The translations under genes were made by a program, and so were the position numbers. DNA of 64,000 bases from Actinomycetes bacterium (GTDB lineage Bacteria > Actinomycetota > Actinomycetes > Mycobacteriales > Mycobacteriaceae): contig JAEYUQ010000016.1 of NCBI GenBank assembly GCA_023432405.1, forward strand, positions 62,001 to 126,000. The letters are read 5' to 3'. Below the pieces are notes generated by a model. That model did not search any database. It was not told where the DNA came from and was given only the letters and a program-made list of their open reading frames with translations. Shown here piece by piece: positions 1 to 8,473 of the stretch. Positions within the stretch are counted from its first letter, which is position 1. Every line of letters starts with the position of its first letter.

Positions 1-1
1 T

Positions 2-2602
2 ACTCCGGCTGTGCAGAGTATGCAGGTGGTCTACCGCACGCTCATCATGCGCATTGCTGCCTACGATCTTGCAGGCACCTATTCCCAAACCTTTGGCACC
101 ACTCGCCCCCAAGAGATTCCAGTGATGACGGTCACGGGGTTGCTGACCTCCCTTGCCGACGCCGCTTTGACTGCGGCATTGTCAGTGGCGGTGGCAACGG
201 TTTATCCCGAGACTCCAGTGGACACTCGGTTATCCGTTATCGCAATGGGCAAGTGTGGCGCTCGTGAGCTGAACTACATCTCAGATGTTGATGTTGTGTT
301 CGTTGCGGAACCATCCTCAGCCAAAGCCACCCGACTGGCCGGTGAATTCAACCGCATCGCCTCCACCACCTTTTTTGAAGTTGATGCGGCACTGCGCCCT
401 GAAGGCAAACACGGTGCCTTGGTTCGAACTCTGGATAGCCACCTGGCCTACTACAAGAAATGGGCCCATACGTGGGAGTTTCAAGCACTCTTGAAAGCCC
501 GCCCCATGACTGGCTATGTGCCTTTAGGGGAGGCATATTGCCAACAGCTGTCTCCGCTGGTGTGGGAGGCTAGCCAACGTGAATCCTTTGTCGATGATGT
601 TCAAGCGATGCGCCGCCGAGTGGTGGAGAATGTTCCGAAAGAGTTGAAGAATCGTGAACTCAAACTTGGAGACGGCGGTCTTCGGGATGTCGAGTTTGCT
701 GTCCAGCTTCTGCAAATGGTGCATGGCAGATCCGATGAGCGTCTTCGCGTAGCTTCCACAATGACTGCTCTCCACGCCTTAGTGGTGGGTGGTTACGTAG
801 GGCGAGACGATGGCCAAGCGCTCATTGTCGCCTACGAGTTTCTTCGGCTTCTGGAACATAGACTTCAGCTTCAGCGGTTACGACGCACCCACGTTCTGCC
901 ACCTGAAGACGACGCAGAGGCGCTGCAGTGGTTGGCCAAGACCTCCGGTTTTTTCTCTGATTCTCAGGCTTCTGCCACGAAGAAGTTACGTACCACCCTC
1001 AGAGAGGTGCGCAAGACCGTCCATTCTTTACACCGGAGGTTGTTCTATCGGCCACTGTTGAATTCAGTGGTCACCAAGTCCGTGGATGAGTTGAGACTGA
1101 GTCCTGACGCAGCCCGTCTGCAACTTGCGGCCTTGGGGTATAGGTATCCGGATCGGGCCTTTGAGCATCTTCAGGCGTTGGCTTCGGCAGGCAAGCGGAA
1201 GCAAAAAATTCAGGCTATGCTGCTACCGACGCTGTTGGAGTGGCTTGCTGATACGTCTGATCCGGATGCCGGATTACTGAATTACAGGAAGCTGTCAGAT
1301 GCGGCGAATGATCGCAACTGGTTCCTTCGGATGTTGAGAGATGAGGGGGTGGTAGGGCAAAGGCTCATGCACGTGCTGGGCTCCTCGCAGTTTACTGCGG
1401 ATCTCATCATCTCAGCTCCCGATATTGTGCGTAGTTTTGGCGACGGTGCCACCGGCCCCAAACTGTTGGAACCGGATTCCCGAACGGTGGCCAAATCCCT
1501 TATTACAGCGGCAGGTAGGTATCCCAAGGCAGAACGTGCCATAGCCGTGGCCAGGGCATTGCGACGCACAGAACTAGCTCGGATTTCTTCATGCTTCCTG
1601 TTAAACATGATGGACACCAGGGAGGTCTGTGAAGCGCTGACTGCTATTTGGGAGGCAGTGCTGGAAGCGGCCTTGCAGGCAGAGATTCGGGATAATCTTG
1701 CCACTCATGGCATTGACCAACCTTTAGCCCGCATTTCCATCATTGGTATGGGACGTTTAGGAGGCAGGGAACTGAGTTTCCGTTCCGATGCTGATGTTCT
1801 CTTCGTCTGCGAACCCGCTGAGGGGGTGGAGGAGTCTGAAGCGGTGCGGTGGGTGATTGGGGTCTGTGACTCCTTGCGCTCTCGTTTGGGTAAGCCCTCG
1901 GGTGATCCCCCCTTGGACATTGATCTTGGATTGCGTCCGGAGGGCAGAAGCGGCCCAAGTGTCCGAACTGTGGATTCCTATGCCACCTACTACCAGCGGT
2001 GGGGCGAACCTTGGGAAATGCAGGCTCTCCTGCGTGCTGCGAAGGCTGCTGGAGATCCCGAGGTGGCGCAGCACTTCTTCCAGAAGATTGATCCTTTGCG
2101 CTATCCCAGCGGTGGTGTGGCAGACAGCACCTTGCGAGAGATTCGTCGTATCAAGGCGCGTGTGGACAATGAGCGGTTGCCTCACGGTGCAGATCCTCGG
2201 ATGCATCTCAAACTAGGGCGCGGAGGTCTCTCTGATGTGGAGTGGACTGTTCAGTTATTGACGATGGAACACGCCCATGAGATTCCTGATCTGAAAACAA
2301 CCTCAACGTTGGATGCCCTGGACGTGCTTCAACAGCACAAGATTTTGCCAGAGGAACAGGCGTGTATGTTGCGGGAGGCTTGGTTGACGGCAACCCGAGT
2401 TCGCAATGCTCTGGTCTTGGTGAGCGGTAAAGCAAAGGATGAATTGCCCGGCCCTGGGAGCCTGTTAAAGCAGGTGGCGGGTGCAGCTAGCTGGGATCCG
2501 CATGATTATCAGGGGTTTCTTGACAATTATTTGCGTATTACTCGCCATGCGCGCCACGTTGTCGATGAAGTTTTCTGGGGCGAATCCACGATGGAGCCCT
2601 AG
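2..2602 (+). CDS. glnE: Glutamine synthetase adenylyltransferase/adenylyl-removing enzyme, 5' end missing
   Basis: This bifunctional nucleotidyltransferase adds AMP to, and removes it from, a tyrosine of glutamine synthetase, tuning nitrogen assimilation in the cytoplasm. The frame is open to the left edge of the window, so the N-terminus is missing; about 866 residues remain of a family of roughly 1000. Both catalytic modules are present with the family signature: GKCGARELNYISDVDVVF near residue 80 and GRLGGRELSFRSDADVLF near residue 580 of the visible part, the acidic pairs being metal ligands. Each is followed by a helical GlnE-type domain (LGRGGLSDVEWTVQLL in the second). The target, glnA, lies about 6 kb downstream on the other strand and keeps the modifiable tyrosine. 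The gene ends 176 bp before thrC. Identification is firm; the true start is outside the window. Confidence 0.96.
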   Translation, partial: TPAVQSMQVVYRTLIMRIAAYDLAGTYSQTFGTTRPQEIPVMTVTGLLTSLADAALTAALSVAVATVYPETPVDTRLSVIAMGKCGARELNYISDVDVVFVAEPSSAKATRLAGEFNRIASTTFFEVDAALRPEGKHGALVRTLDSHLAYYKKWAHTWEFQALLKARPMTGYVPLGEAYCQQLSPLVWEASQRESFVDDVQAMRRRVVENVPKELKNRELKLGDGGLRDVEFAVQLLQMVHGRSDERLRVASTMTALHALVVGGYVGRDDGQALIVAYEFLRLLEHRLQLQRLRRTHVLPPEDDAEALQWLAKTSGFFSDSQASATKKLRTTLREVRKTVHSLHRRLFYRPLLNSVVTKSVDELRLSPDAARLQLAALGYRYPDRAFEHLQALASAGKRKQKIQAMLLPTLLEWLADTSDPDAGLLNYRKLSDAANDRNWFLRMLRDEGVVGQRLMHVLGSSQFTADLIISAPDIVRSFGDGATGPKLLEPDSRTVAKSLITAAGRYPKAERAIAVARALRRTELARISSCFLLNMMDTREVCEALTAIWEAVLEAALQAEIRDNLATHGIDQPLARISIIGMGRLGGRELSFRSDADVLFVCEPAEGVEESEAVRWVIGVCDSLRSRLGKPSGDPPLDIDLGLRPEGRSGPSVRTVDSYATYYQRWGEPWEMQALLRAAKAAGDPEVAQHFFQKIDPLRYPSGGVADSTLREIRRIKARVDNERLPHGADPRMHLKLGRGGLSDVEWTVQLLTMEHAHEIPDLKTTSTLDALDVLQQHKILPEEQACMLREAWLTATRVRNALVLVSGKAKDELPGPGSLLKQVAGAASWDPHDYQGFLDNYLRITRHARHVVDEVFWGESTMEP

Positions 2603-2778
2603 TAACGATGGAGCTCTTAAAACTCGGAAACGACAGTCCTCAGAGTTCGCACTCATCATAAGGGGTTTTGCAATATCACTCAGCGACGCCCGTGGGCACT
2701 CTCAGCGACACATCGTTGGGGTAAGCTTCGGCTGCCTTTGTCTCTGCAGATCAGCGCATATCAGTAAGGTGTACTGTC

Positions 2779-4230
2779 ATGGATTACATTTCAACCCGAG
2801 ATGCTCAGCGCACTCCGCATACCTTCACTGATGTCCTTCTGGCTGGTTTGGCTCCTGATGGTGGTCTGTATGTGCCAGCGCAGTACCCTCAGCTCACGGC
2901 TGAAATGTTATCCGAGTGGCGCACTCTTCTTGAAAGCCGTGGTTACGCTGCTGTTGCCGCTGAGGTACTCAAGCTTTTCGTGGACGACATTCCGGCCGAG
3001 GACCTGGAATCCATTGCAGCCAGAGCATACCGTAGCCCCACTTTTGATCATCCCGAGATCGTTCCGGTGACTCCTGTTCGGGATAACCTCTACATAGCCC
3101 ACCTCTCTCAGGGGCCGACTGCTGCTTTCAAAGACATGGCCATGCAGCTTCTAGGGGAATTGTTTGAATATGAGCTCAGGCGCAGGGGAGAGACTCTCAA
3201 CATTTTAGGCGCCACATCAGGGGACACGGGTTCCTCTGCCGAGTATGCCATGCGTGGTCGTGCTGGTATCAGAGTCTTCATGCTCACCCCGGCAGGTCGC
3301 ATGACTCCTTTCCAACAGGCACAGATGTTTGGTTTGGAAGATCCCAACATCTTCAACATCGCTTTGGATGGTGTCTTCGATGACTGTCAGGACGTCGTCA
3401 AGGGGGTATCTGCAGACGCCGAATTCAAGGAAAAGTATCGGATTGGAGCTGTGAACTCTATCAACTGGGCCAGGCTTATGGCGCAGATTGTGTATTACAT
3501 CACCACCTGGCTGAAACTCACCAGCTCCTTTGAGGATAAAGTCAGTTTTGCGGTGCCCACAGGTAATTTCGGTGATATTTGCGCAGGTCACATTGCTCGA
3601 CAGATGGGGCTTCCCATTGATCGACTCATCCTGGCAACCAACGAGAATGATGTTCTGGATGAATTCTTCCACACCGGGCACTACCGCGTTCGCAGCGCAG
3701 CCGAAACCCTCAAGACCTCCAGTCCTTCGATGGACATCTCACGTGCCTCCAACTTCGAGCGCTTCATCTTTGACCTCCTAGGACGAGATGCCAACCGCAT
3801 CGCTGATCTTTTCGGTAACCAGGTCAAACACGGTGGTTTCTCCCTTGACGACGACCCTGCCTTCCCTGAAGCAACACAGCGTTACGGTTTCCTCTCTGGC
3901 CGCTCTACTCATGCAGATCGTCTGGCAGGTATTAAGGAGATATGGGAGACCACAGGAATTCTTCTGGATCCACACACTGCTGACGGCATGAATGTTGCGC
4001 GACAGTATGCCGATGTTGTGGAAGGAGCTCCGATTGCTGTTTTAGAAACAGCTCTCCCCGTGAAGTTCGCTGACACTATCAGAGAAGCTGTGGGTGAGGT
4101 TCCTGAGGTGCCGGAGCGTTTCCAAGGCATCCTCAGCGCACCACGACGAGTCACGGATCTGCCCAATGACGTTGACCGGGTCAAGACCTTTATCCGAGAA
4201 TCCATCGAGAAAGATGAGGATGAAGAATGA
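2779..4230 (+). CDS. thrC: Threonine synthase
   Basis: This PLP-dependent lyase converts O-phosphohomoserine to threonine, the last step of threonine synthesis. The 483-residue length fits the long bacterial threonine synthases. The N-terminal DYISTRDAQ..FTDVLLAGLAPDGGLYVP segment is typical. The PLP lysine is probably K118 in AAFKDMAMQ, and the phosphate-binding loop is SGDTGSSA near residue 150. The ATG start has an AAGGTG Shine-Dalgarno sequence about 8 nt upstream. The stop overlaps the start of the NUDIX gene (ATGA), indicating coupled translation. A threonine/serine exporter gene lies 2.7 kb further on. Confidence 0.96.
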   Translation: MDYISTRDAQRTPHTFTDVLLAGLAPDGGLYVPAQYPQLTAEMLSEWRTLLESRGYAAVAAEVLKLFVDDIPAEDLESIAARAYRSPTFDHPEIVPVTPVRDNLYIAHLSQGPTAAFKDMAMQLLGELFEYELRRRGETLNILGATSGDTGSSAEYAMRGRAGIRVFMLTPAGRMTPFQQAQMFGLEDPNIFNIALDGVFDDCQDVVKGVSADAEFKEKYRIGAVNSINWARLMAQIVYYITTWLKLTSSFEDKVSFAVPTGNFGDICAGHIARQMGLPIDRLILATNENDVLDEFFHTGHYRVRSAAETLKTSSPSMDISRASNFERFIFDLLGRDANRIADLFGNQVKHGGFSLDDDPAFPEATQRYGFLSGRSTHADRLAGIKEIWETTGILLDPHTADGMNVARQYADVVEGAPIAVLETALPVKFADTIREAVGEVPEVPERFQGILSAPRRVTDLPNDVDRVKTFIRESIEKDEDEE

Positions 4231-4769
4231 TTCCCGAGTTCGTCGCACAGTTGCGCAGCAAGGTGGGACATGATCGTCTGTTTCTTCCAGGTGTGACCTG
4301 TGTGGTTATTAAACCTGTCCCGGAGGGTGCTCCAGTTTCCGCCATGCCAGAGGTTCTCCTGGTGAAGCGCTCCGATAACGGGGAATGGACTCCTGTAACT
4401 GGAATTGCTGAACCAGGGGAGGACCCCCACGTTTCCGCCGAACGGGAGGTACTGGAAGAAACTGGGGTTGAGGCTCACGTGGTCTCTATCCTGGGAGCAG
4501 GACTCGTAGGTCCCGTGACCTATGAGAACGGTGATGTCACAGAATACGTGGACATTACTTTTCGATTAGAGGTCACAGGAAACAGCGTCCCTCGCGTTGG
4601 GGATGATGAGTCCACGGAGGTGGGGTGGTTCTCGATGATGGACTTGCCGCAAATGAAACCCCGTTTCCGTCTCCAGATTGGAGATGCAGTGGCACAAATG
4701 CGCCATCCCCAGGGGTACCGGCAGCGTTTCGGTTACCGTAAACGCGAAAACCGCCCTGCCGAGGCATAG
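4227..4769 (+). CDS. NUDIX hydrolase
   Basis: This is a cytoplasmic NUDIX pyrophosphohydrolase of 180 residues, expected to cleave a nucleoside diphosphate linked to another group; the substrate cannot be read from the sequence. The NUDIX box is complete: G59, five residues, E65, seven residues, then REVLEETGV (R73-V81), with the metal-binding glutamates intact. The ATG overlaps the thrC stop codon by four bases, so the two are probably translated together. That context gives no direct functional link. A hairpin terminator begins at its last codons. Confidence 0.9.
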   Translation: MIPEFVAQLRSKVGHDRLFLPGVTCVVIKPVPEGAPVSAMPEVLLVKRSDNGEWTPVTGIAEPGEDPHVSAEREVLEETGVEAHVVSILGAGLVGPVTYENGDVTEYVDITFRLEVTGNSVPRVGDDESTEVGWFSMMDLPQMKPRFRLQIGDAVAQMRHPQGYRQRFGYRKRENRPAEA

Positions 4770-4800
4770 CCTAGTGTGGCAGAGCGGCGTTCCTGTTTTT
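4751..4800. terminator. Bidirectional hairpin terminator after the NUDIX gene
   Basis: A 10-bp stem with one mismatch (CCGCCCTGCC / GGCAGAGCGG) encloses a smaller AGGC/GCCT hairpin. A T run follows on the plus strand (4796-4800), and four T on the minus strand follow the opposite arm. It overlaps the NUDIX stop codon and lies between convergent genes, so it probably serves both. Confidence 0.7.
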
Positions 4801-4834
4801 GAGGAAACCGTTAAAGTGAGTATCTAGGTGGTGA

Positions 4835-6874
4835 CTACTCTTCGCGAGTCCACACCGTATCAAACTTCACTTCCTGCACAAGGTCACTGCTACTAATGCT
4901 TGCAGTAGCAGGGCTGGTGGTGTAGATCTTCAAGGTGTCTTGATCCAGCCGGTATTCGCTCTTTGTGTTCTTGTCAGAATCGGTGTTGGAATAATTCACT
5001 TTCCCCAGGTTGTCATCGCTCTCCATATCGCCCCAGGCGTGGAGGAGAACAAAATCATTGGAGTCAGAGGATTCTGGGTTGCGATAAGCCATAGAAAGCA
5101 ACATCCGCTGGCGGTCATTATCGGCGCACAGGGTGGTGAAGGCATCGTCTCCGCGCCGAGCAGCGTACACCAATTCCAGTGTGGAATCATCCTCCTGAGA
5201 GTCCACATAGCAGCTAGTAAAGGTGTTATCTTCCCATCCAGCATGGTTGCTACTGATATTCAGTCCCTCAGGAACATCGTCTGTACCTGCCACCATGCGA
5301 GTATCCACAGCCTCAGAGAGATTGCCTACCTGTGATGCAGAATCCTCCTTGTCCTTGCTCAACACCCGTACAAGGAGACCCCCTAACACCATCAACACAA
5401 TCACCAGCACTATGGCCAGAACAATTCTGCCGCTATGTGTCTTTTCGGGCTCGGTGGATGCTGACGGAGATGTCACGTTCTCTGGGGGAAGAACCGTTCC
5501 AGTTTTCTCGTCATAAAGATTAGTCAAGGCAGGGGGAAGTTTAGACGCAGCATGACCAATGCGCGCTACTCCGTCGGGCCCCACCACTGGCTCCGGGGCG
5601 TCGGGAAGGCTCGAAATATGCGAAACAACTGGTTGCGCACTGTCATCAGGAACACTCGACGGTGAAGATTCGTCGATATCTTTGTCAACGCTCAGATAAT
5701 CAGGAAGACGCATCACGAAAGGCTCGTGGTGTTCCTGGGGAGCCTCGGGTTCCTCTTCGTGCTGTGAGGTGGAGGCAGGAGCGCTCGGTTGGAAAGGCGG
5801 TACCGGCGGAATGGGCGGCACTGCAGTAGTTTTCGGTTGAGCGGCTTTCTCAAGCTGTTCGGGCGTCGGCTGTTGGTAGTGAGTGTTCTCAGAGGCTGGG
5901 GTACTCGAAGGAACTACAGCTGTGCTCGCCTGATCGTCCGGCATATCAGTAGGAGCATCCGAGAGCAGTGGCTGTGCCTCTTGTTCCGGGGTGTGACGGT
6001 GTAGCTGAGCGTTCAAGGAACGCGAAACAGCCTGAGGAAACTCAGCGTCGGCGTCTGCTGGAGCAGGATCTGGAGTTGAGGCCACACCAGCGATAAAGGG
6101 ATTGGCAGGGAAAACAGGCTGTTGAACAGTGTCCGTGTGCTCAGCAGTATCCACCGGCTCTGGCTGTGTGGAAATATCCGCTGAGGGGTCACTGATTTCC
6201 GGCTCTGACTCGGAGACAATAGTGAAACCAGGGGCGTCGTTGTCTGAGGTAGTCTCAGGAGCTTCCGTCACGGTCTCCCCTGACGCCTCCTGGGGTGCAT
6301 CAACCTCAGAACCAGGTAACTCTTCCTTCGCAGTCTCTGCGGGTGTTTCCTGCGTATCTGGAGTGTGTTCTTCCCCCACGGAAGTCACGCGGTGCTCTGT
6401 CTCGGGCTCAACCGTAAAGTCAGGTTCTGCGTCCGGTTGCTTGCCGAACTGTGGATTCTGCGTGCCATCGTGGGGGTGGTCTTGCTGAGGTGGTTCCTGA
6501 TCTGTAGGAGCCGGCCACGTCATCATCTGAGGCGGATACGCATAAGGCCACGGAACATAGCCAGGGAAAGTAGCGCCTGAGGGGGTTGTTGCCTCCTGGT
6601 TGGAGGGCATTGCTTGAGGCTGAGCTTCAGGCTCAGATGTGTCGCCGGGTTGAGATCCGTAGCTAGGCTGCACCCAGGGAAGAGGATACGGTATCCACGG
6701 AAAATAACCCTGCCCCTGAGGGGGCAGATTCTGGGTGTCCGACTGAGCGGGCATCTGAGGCGGGGCTGGGTAGCCAGGCCAAGGCATGGGATAGCCAGCG
6801 GGCCATTGAGGCTGAGTGGGGTTGTTCCCCTGCGGATTTTCTCCGCTGACGTGGTTGTTTTCGGTCTCGTTCAC
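4835..6874 (-). CDS. Proline-rich single-pass membrane protein of unknown function
   Basis: I do not recognise this 679-residue protein. It begins with about 110 residues very rich in Pro, Gln, Trp and Tyr (repeated PWPGYP, PWIPYPLPW, PWPYAYPP motifs), then an acidic low-complexity stretch rich in Glu, Ser, Thr and Pro up to about residue 480. A single strongly hydrophobic helix (IVLAIVLVIVLMVLGGLLV) follows, and then a C-terminal domain of about 150 residues with two cysteines that may pair outside the cell. The layout suggests a type II topology with a long cytoplasmic disordered arm. The GTG start has GAGGGA about 7 nt upstream. An overlapping ATG just upstream is in another frame. It may be an envelope or division-site adaptor, but that is inference only. 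Confidence 0.75.
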   Translation of the reverse strand: MNETENNHVSGENPQGNNPTQPQWPAGYPMPWPGYPAPPQMPAQSDTQNLPPQGQGYFPWIPYPLPWVQPSYGSQPGDTSEPEAQPQAMPSNQEATTPSGATFPGYVPWPYAYPPQMMTWPAPTDQEPPQQDHPHDGTQNPQFGKQPDAEPDFTVEPETEHRVTSVGEEHTPDTQETPAETAKEELPGSEVDAPQEASGETVTEAPETTSDNDAPGFTIVSESEPEISDPSADISTQPEPVDTAEHTDTVQQPVFPANPFIAGVASTPDPAPADADAEFPQAVSRSLNAQLHRHTPEQEAQPLLSDAPTDMPDDQASTAVVPSSTPASENTHYQQPTPEQLEKAAQPKTTAVPPIPPVPPFQPSAPASTSQHEEEPEAPQEHHEPFVMRLPDYLSVDKDIDESSPSSVPDDSAQPVVSHISSLPDAPEPVVGPDGVARIGHAASKLPPALTNLYDEKTGTVLPPENVTSPSASTEPEKTHSGRIVLAIVLVIVLMVLGGLLVRVLSKDKEDSASQVGNLSEAVDTRMVAGTDDVPEGLNISSNHAGWEDNTFTSCYVDSQEDDSTLELVYAARRGDDAFTTLCADNDRQRMLLSMAYRNPESSDSNDFVLLHAWGDMESDDNLGKVNYSNTDSDKNTKSEYRLDQDTLKIYTTSPATASISSSDLVQEVKFDTVWTREE

Positions 6875-6907
6875 AAGCCATCCCTCATGATCGACGTGAC
6901 AGATAGA

Positions 6908-6959
6908 ATCCCCAGAATTTTAACACCCTTCGCTGTTACACGAGGGGCTAGCTGGGGAT
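6908..6959. promoter_or_regulatory. Nested inverted repeat between the exporter and proline-rich protein genes
   Basis: Arms ATCCCCAG (6908-6915) and CTGGGGAT (6952-6959) are perfect 8-bp inverted repeats. Inside them is a second pair, TAACA (6921-6925) and TGTTA (6934-6938). It lies 3' of the ThrE-type gene and 5' of the proline-rich protein gene, both on the minus strand. It could be an operator, or a weak terminator for the exporter mRNA. Confidence 0.35.
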
Positions 6960-6973
6960 GTTAGAGCCTGGCA

Positions 6974-8392
6974 CTATTCTTCCCGGATGGCTCTTTCTAC
7001 AGCTGACGGAGGTTGCCATGTTGTTACCGATGGTGGAGGACCAGCTATTTCCAAGGAACCTAGTTCAGGGATACTCACATTAGTATCGTGGAGCCACATG
7101 GTATCGGTGAGCATTCGTGCGGCTGCCAACCCTGCCCCAATGGCGGCAATAACCAGGAATATCGTGACTATTTGTTCAACAGCACCACCCACGTTGCCGT
7201 TGTCAATAGCGCTGATAGCGCGGTAGAAAGGAACTCCGGGGATCATTACTACCACTGCAGATACTGACAGTGACACCCGAGAGGCAAAAACCAACTTAGA
7301 AGCGAGATGCGCCAGAACACCTGCCATGAGTGCAGCAAGACCTACAGCTGCCAGAGGTGCCAACCCCCAATCCTGAGCAGTAAGCCGGAGAGTGTTGATA
7401 ATCATTCCGTTGGCCGCAGCTATCAGGCACGCTTTCAATGGCGTATTAAAGAGTGTGGCAAAACCAAAGGCCGCAATGAAAGATGCTAGGGCTCGTGCGA
7501 AGAAGAGTGCCACGCAGTTAAGGGTGTAGCCATCAATCTCGCTGGTAGTAGACCAATCCAGAGCCATAGTTACGCACCAGGCTGCAGTGGAGGCAGACAG
7601 CATAAGCATGGCAACGTAGACGGAACGGGAGATCCCAGCGGAGAAATCTTGCCTGATGAGGTCAAGGATGGCTGTGACCAGGGGAAAACCCGGTACCAGG
7701 AACAGGATAGAAGCCACCACTCCGGTCTCGTGGGATTCTGTGATGAGGTGACAGTATTGCGCAGTTCCCACTATGACGATGTAGACGAAAGAAGCGATAG
7801 CCCCGCAGACAAACCACGTTCCAAAATGGTTAATGTGCCGTTTCATGAATTCTCGGCGAATGTACTGTCCTAGGAACGCAGCAAAAAACACCGCAAGGCA
7901 TTCCGTGAAACCACCCTTGTTGAGAAATGCGAAGGCACTGCAGGCTATTCCAGAGAAGAATGATGACAGTGGGATGTTGTAGAGCGGACCTTTTTGCTCG
8001 ATCCGATCCAGCGCCTTGTCTGCGTCTTCGACAAGGAGGTTTTTGTTGGGAAGTTGAGTGACAAAATAATCAAGGGCGTCAATTCTTTGAGAATTGACGC
8101 CCATCACTCTTTGTTCGGCCACTTCTGTGCGAAATGTGTGGTTGGCATAGGTTGTGAGAGAGATTTCTGTGTAGGTGACATGTGCGTGGAGACGCTCAAT
8201 ACCTACGGCTCGCGCCAGGTGCGCCATAGCGTCTTTTACTCTGTAGGATGATCCTCCCGCAGCAAGCATCATGAGGCCTGCCCTCATCACAACGCGTGTC
8301 TGATAAGAAAGGCGGGAGTGTGCTCTTAAGAATTCTTGAGGGATTGTTGATTGATGAACATCTGCCTGGAGTTCTTCTTTGAAGCTTTCCAC
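6974..8392 (-). CDS. thrE: Threonine/serine exporter, ThrE family
   Basis: This integral membrane exporter is likely to move threonine and serine out of the cell using the proton gradient, as ThrE of C. glutamicum does. The 472-residue length is close to ThrE (about 489). The N-terminal half carries the ThrE-type domain (RAGLMMLAAGGSSYRVKDAM near 40) followed by about ten hydrophobic helices, and the second half is the smaller ThrE-like domain. The annotated GTG at 8390-8392 has no Shine-Dalgarno sequence and sits directly against the arm of a long hairpin, so the real start may be a little downstream. It is 81 bp downstream of glnA on the same strand. The thrC gene nearby gives a synthesis-and-export pairing. 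Confidence 0.88.
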   Translation of the reverse strand: MESFKEELQADVHQSTIPQEFLRAHSRLSYQTRVVMRAGLMMLAAGGSSYRVKDAMAHLARAVGIERLHAHVTYTEISLTTYANHTFRTEVAEQRVMGVNSQRIDALDYFVTQLPNKNLLVEDADKALDRIEQKGPLYNIPLSSFFSGIACSAFAFLNKGGFTECLAVFFAAFLGQYIRREFMKRHINHFGTWFVCGAIASFVYIVIVGTAQYCHLITESHETGVVASILFLVPGFPLVTAILDLIRQDFSAGISRSVYVAMLMLSASTAAWCVTMALDWSTTSEIDGYTLNCVALFFARALASFIAAFGFATLFNTPLKACLIAAANGMIINTLRLTAQDWGLAPLAAVGLAALMAGVLAHLASKLVFASRVSLSVSAVVVMIPGVPFYRAISAIDNGNVGGAVEQIVTIFLVIAAIGAGLAAARMLTDTMWLHDTNVSIPELGSLEIAGPPPSVTTWQPPSAVERAIREE

Positions 8393-8460
8393 AGGGGCAA
8401 TAGTAAGTCAGACCTCCCCATAGGCACTATTGGGGAGGTTACTTAGCTTTTAGTGCCCCT
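8393..8460 (-). terminator. Long three-part hairpin between glnA and thrE
   Basis: Three nested pairs fold this spacer: AGGGGCA/TGCCCCT (8393-8399, 8454-8460), TAAGT/ACTTA (8404-8408, 8441-8445) and ACCTCCCCA/TGGGGAGGT (8412-8420, 8431-8439). It starts 13 nt after the glnA stop. On the transcribed strand no clear U run follows, so it may be a processing or attenuating structure rather than a simple terminator. Confidence 0.5.
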
Positions 8461-8473
8461 TCTTACAGGGCTT

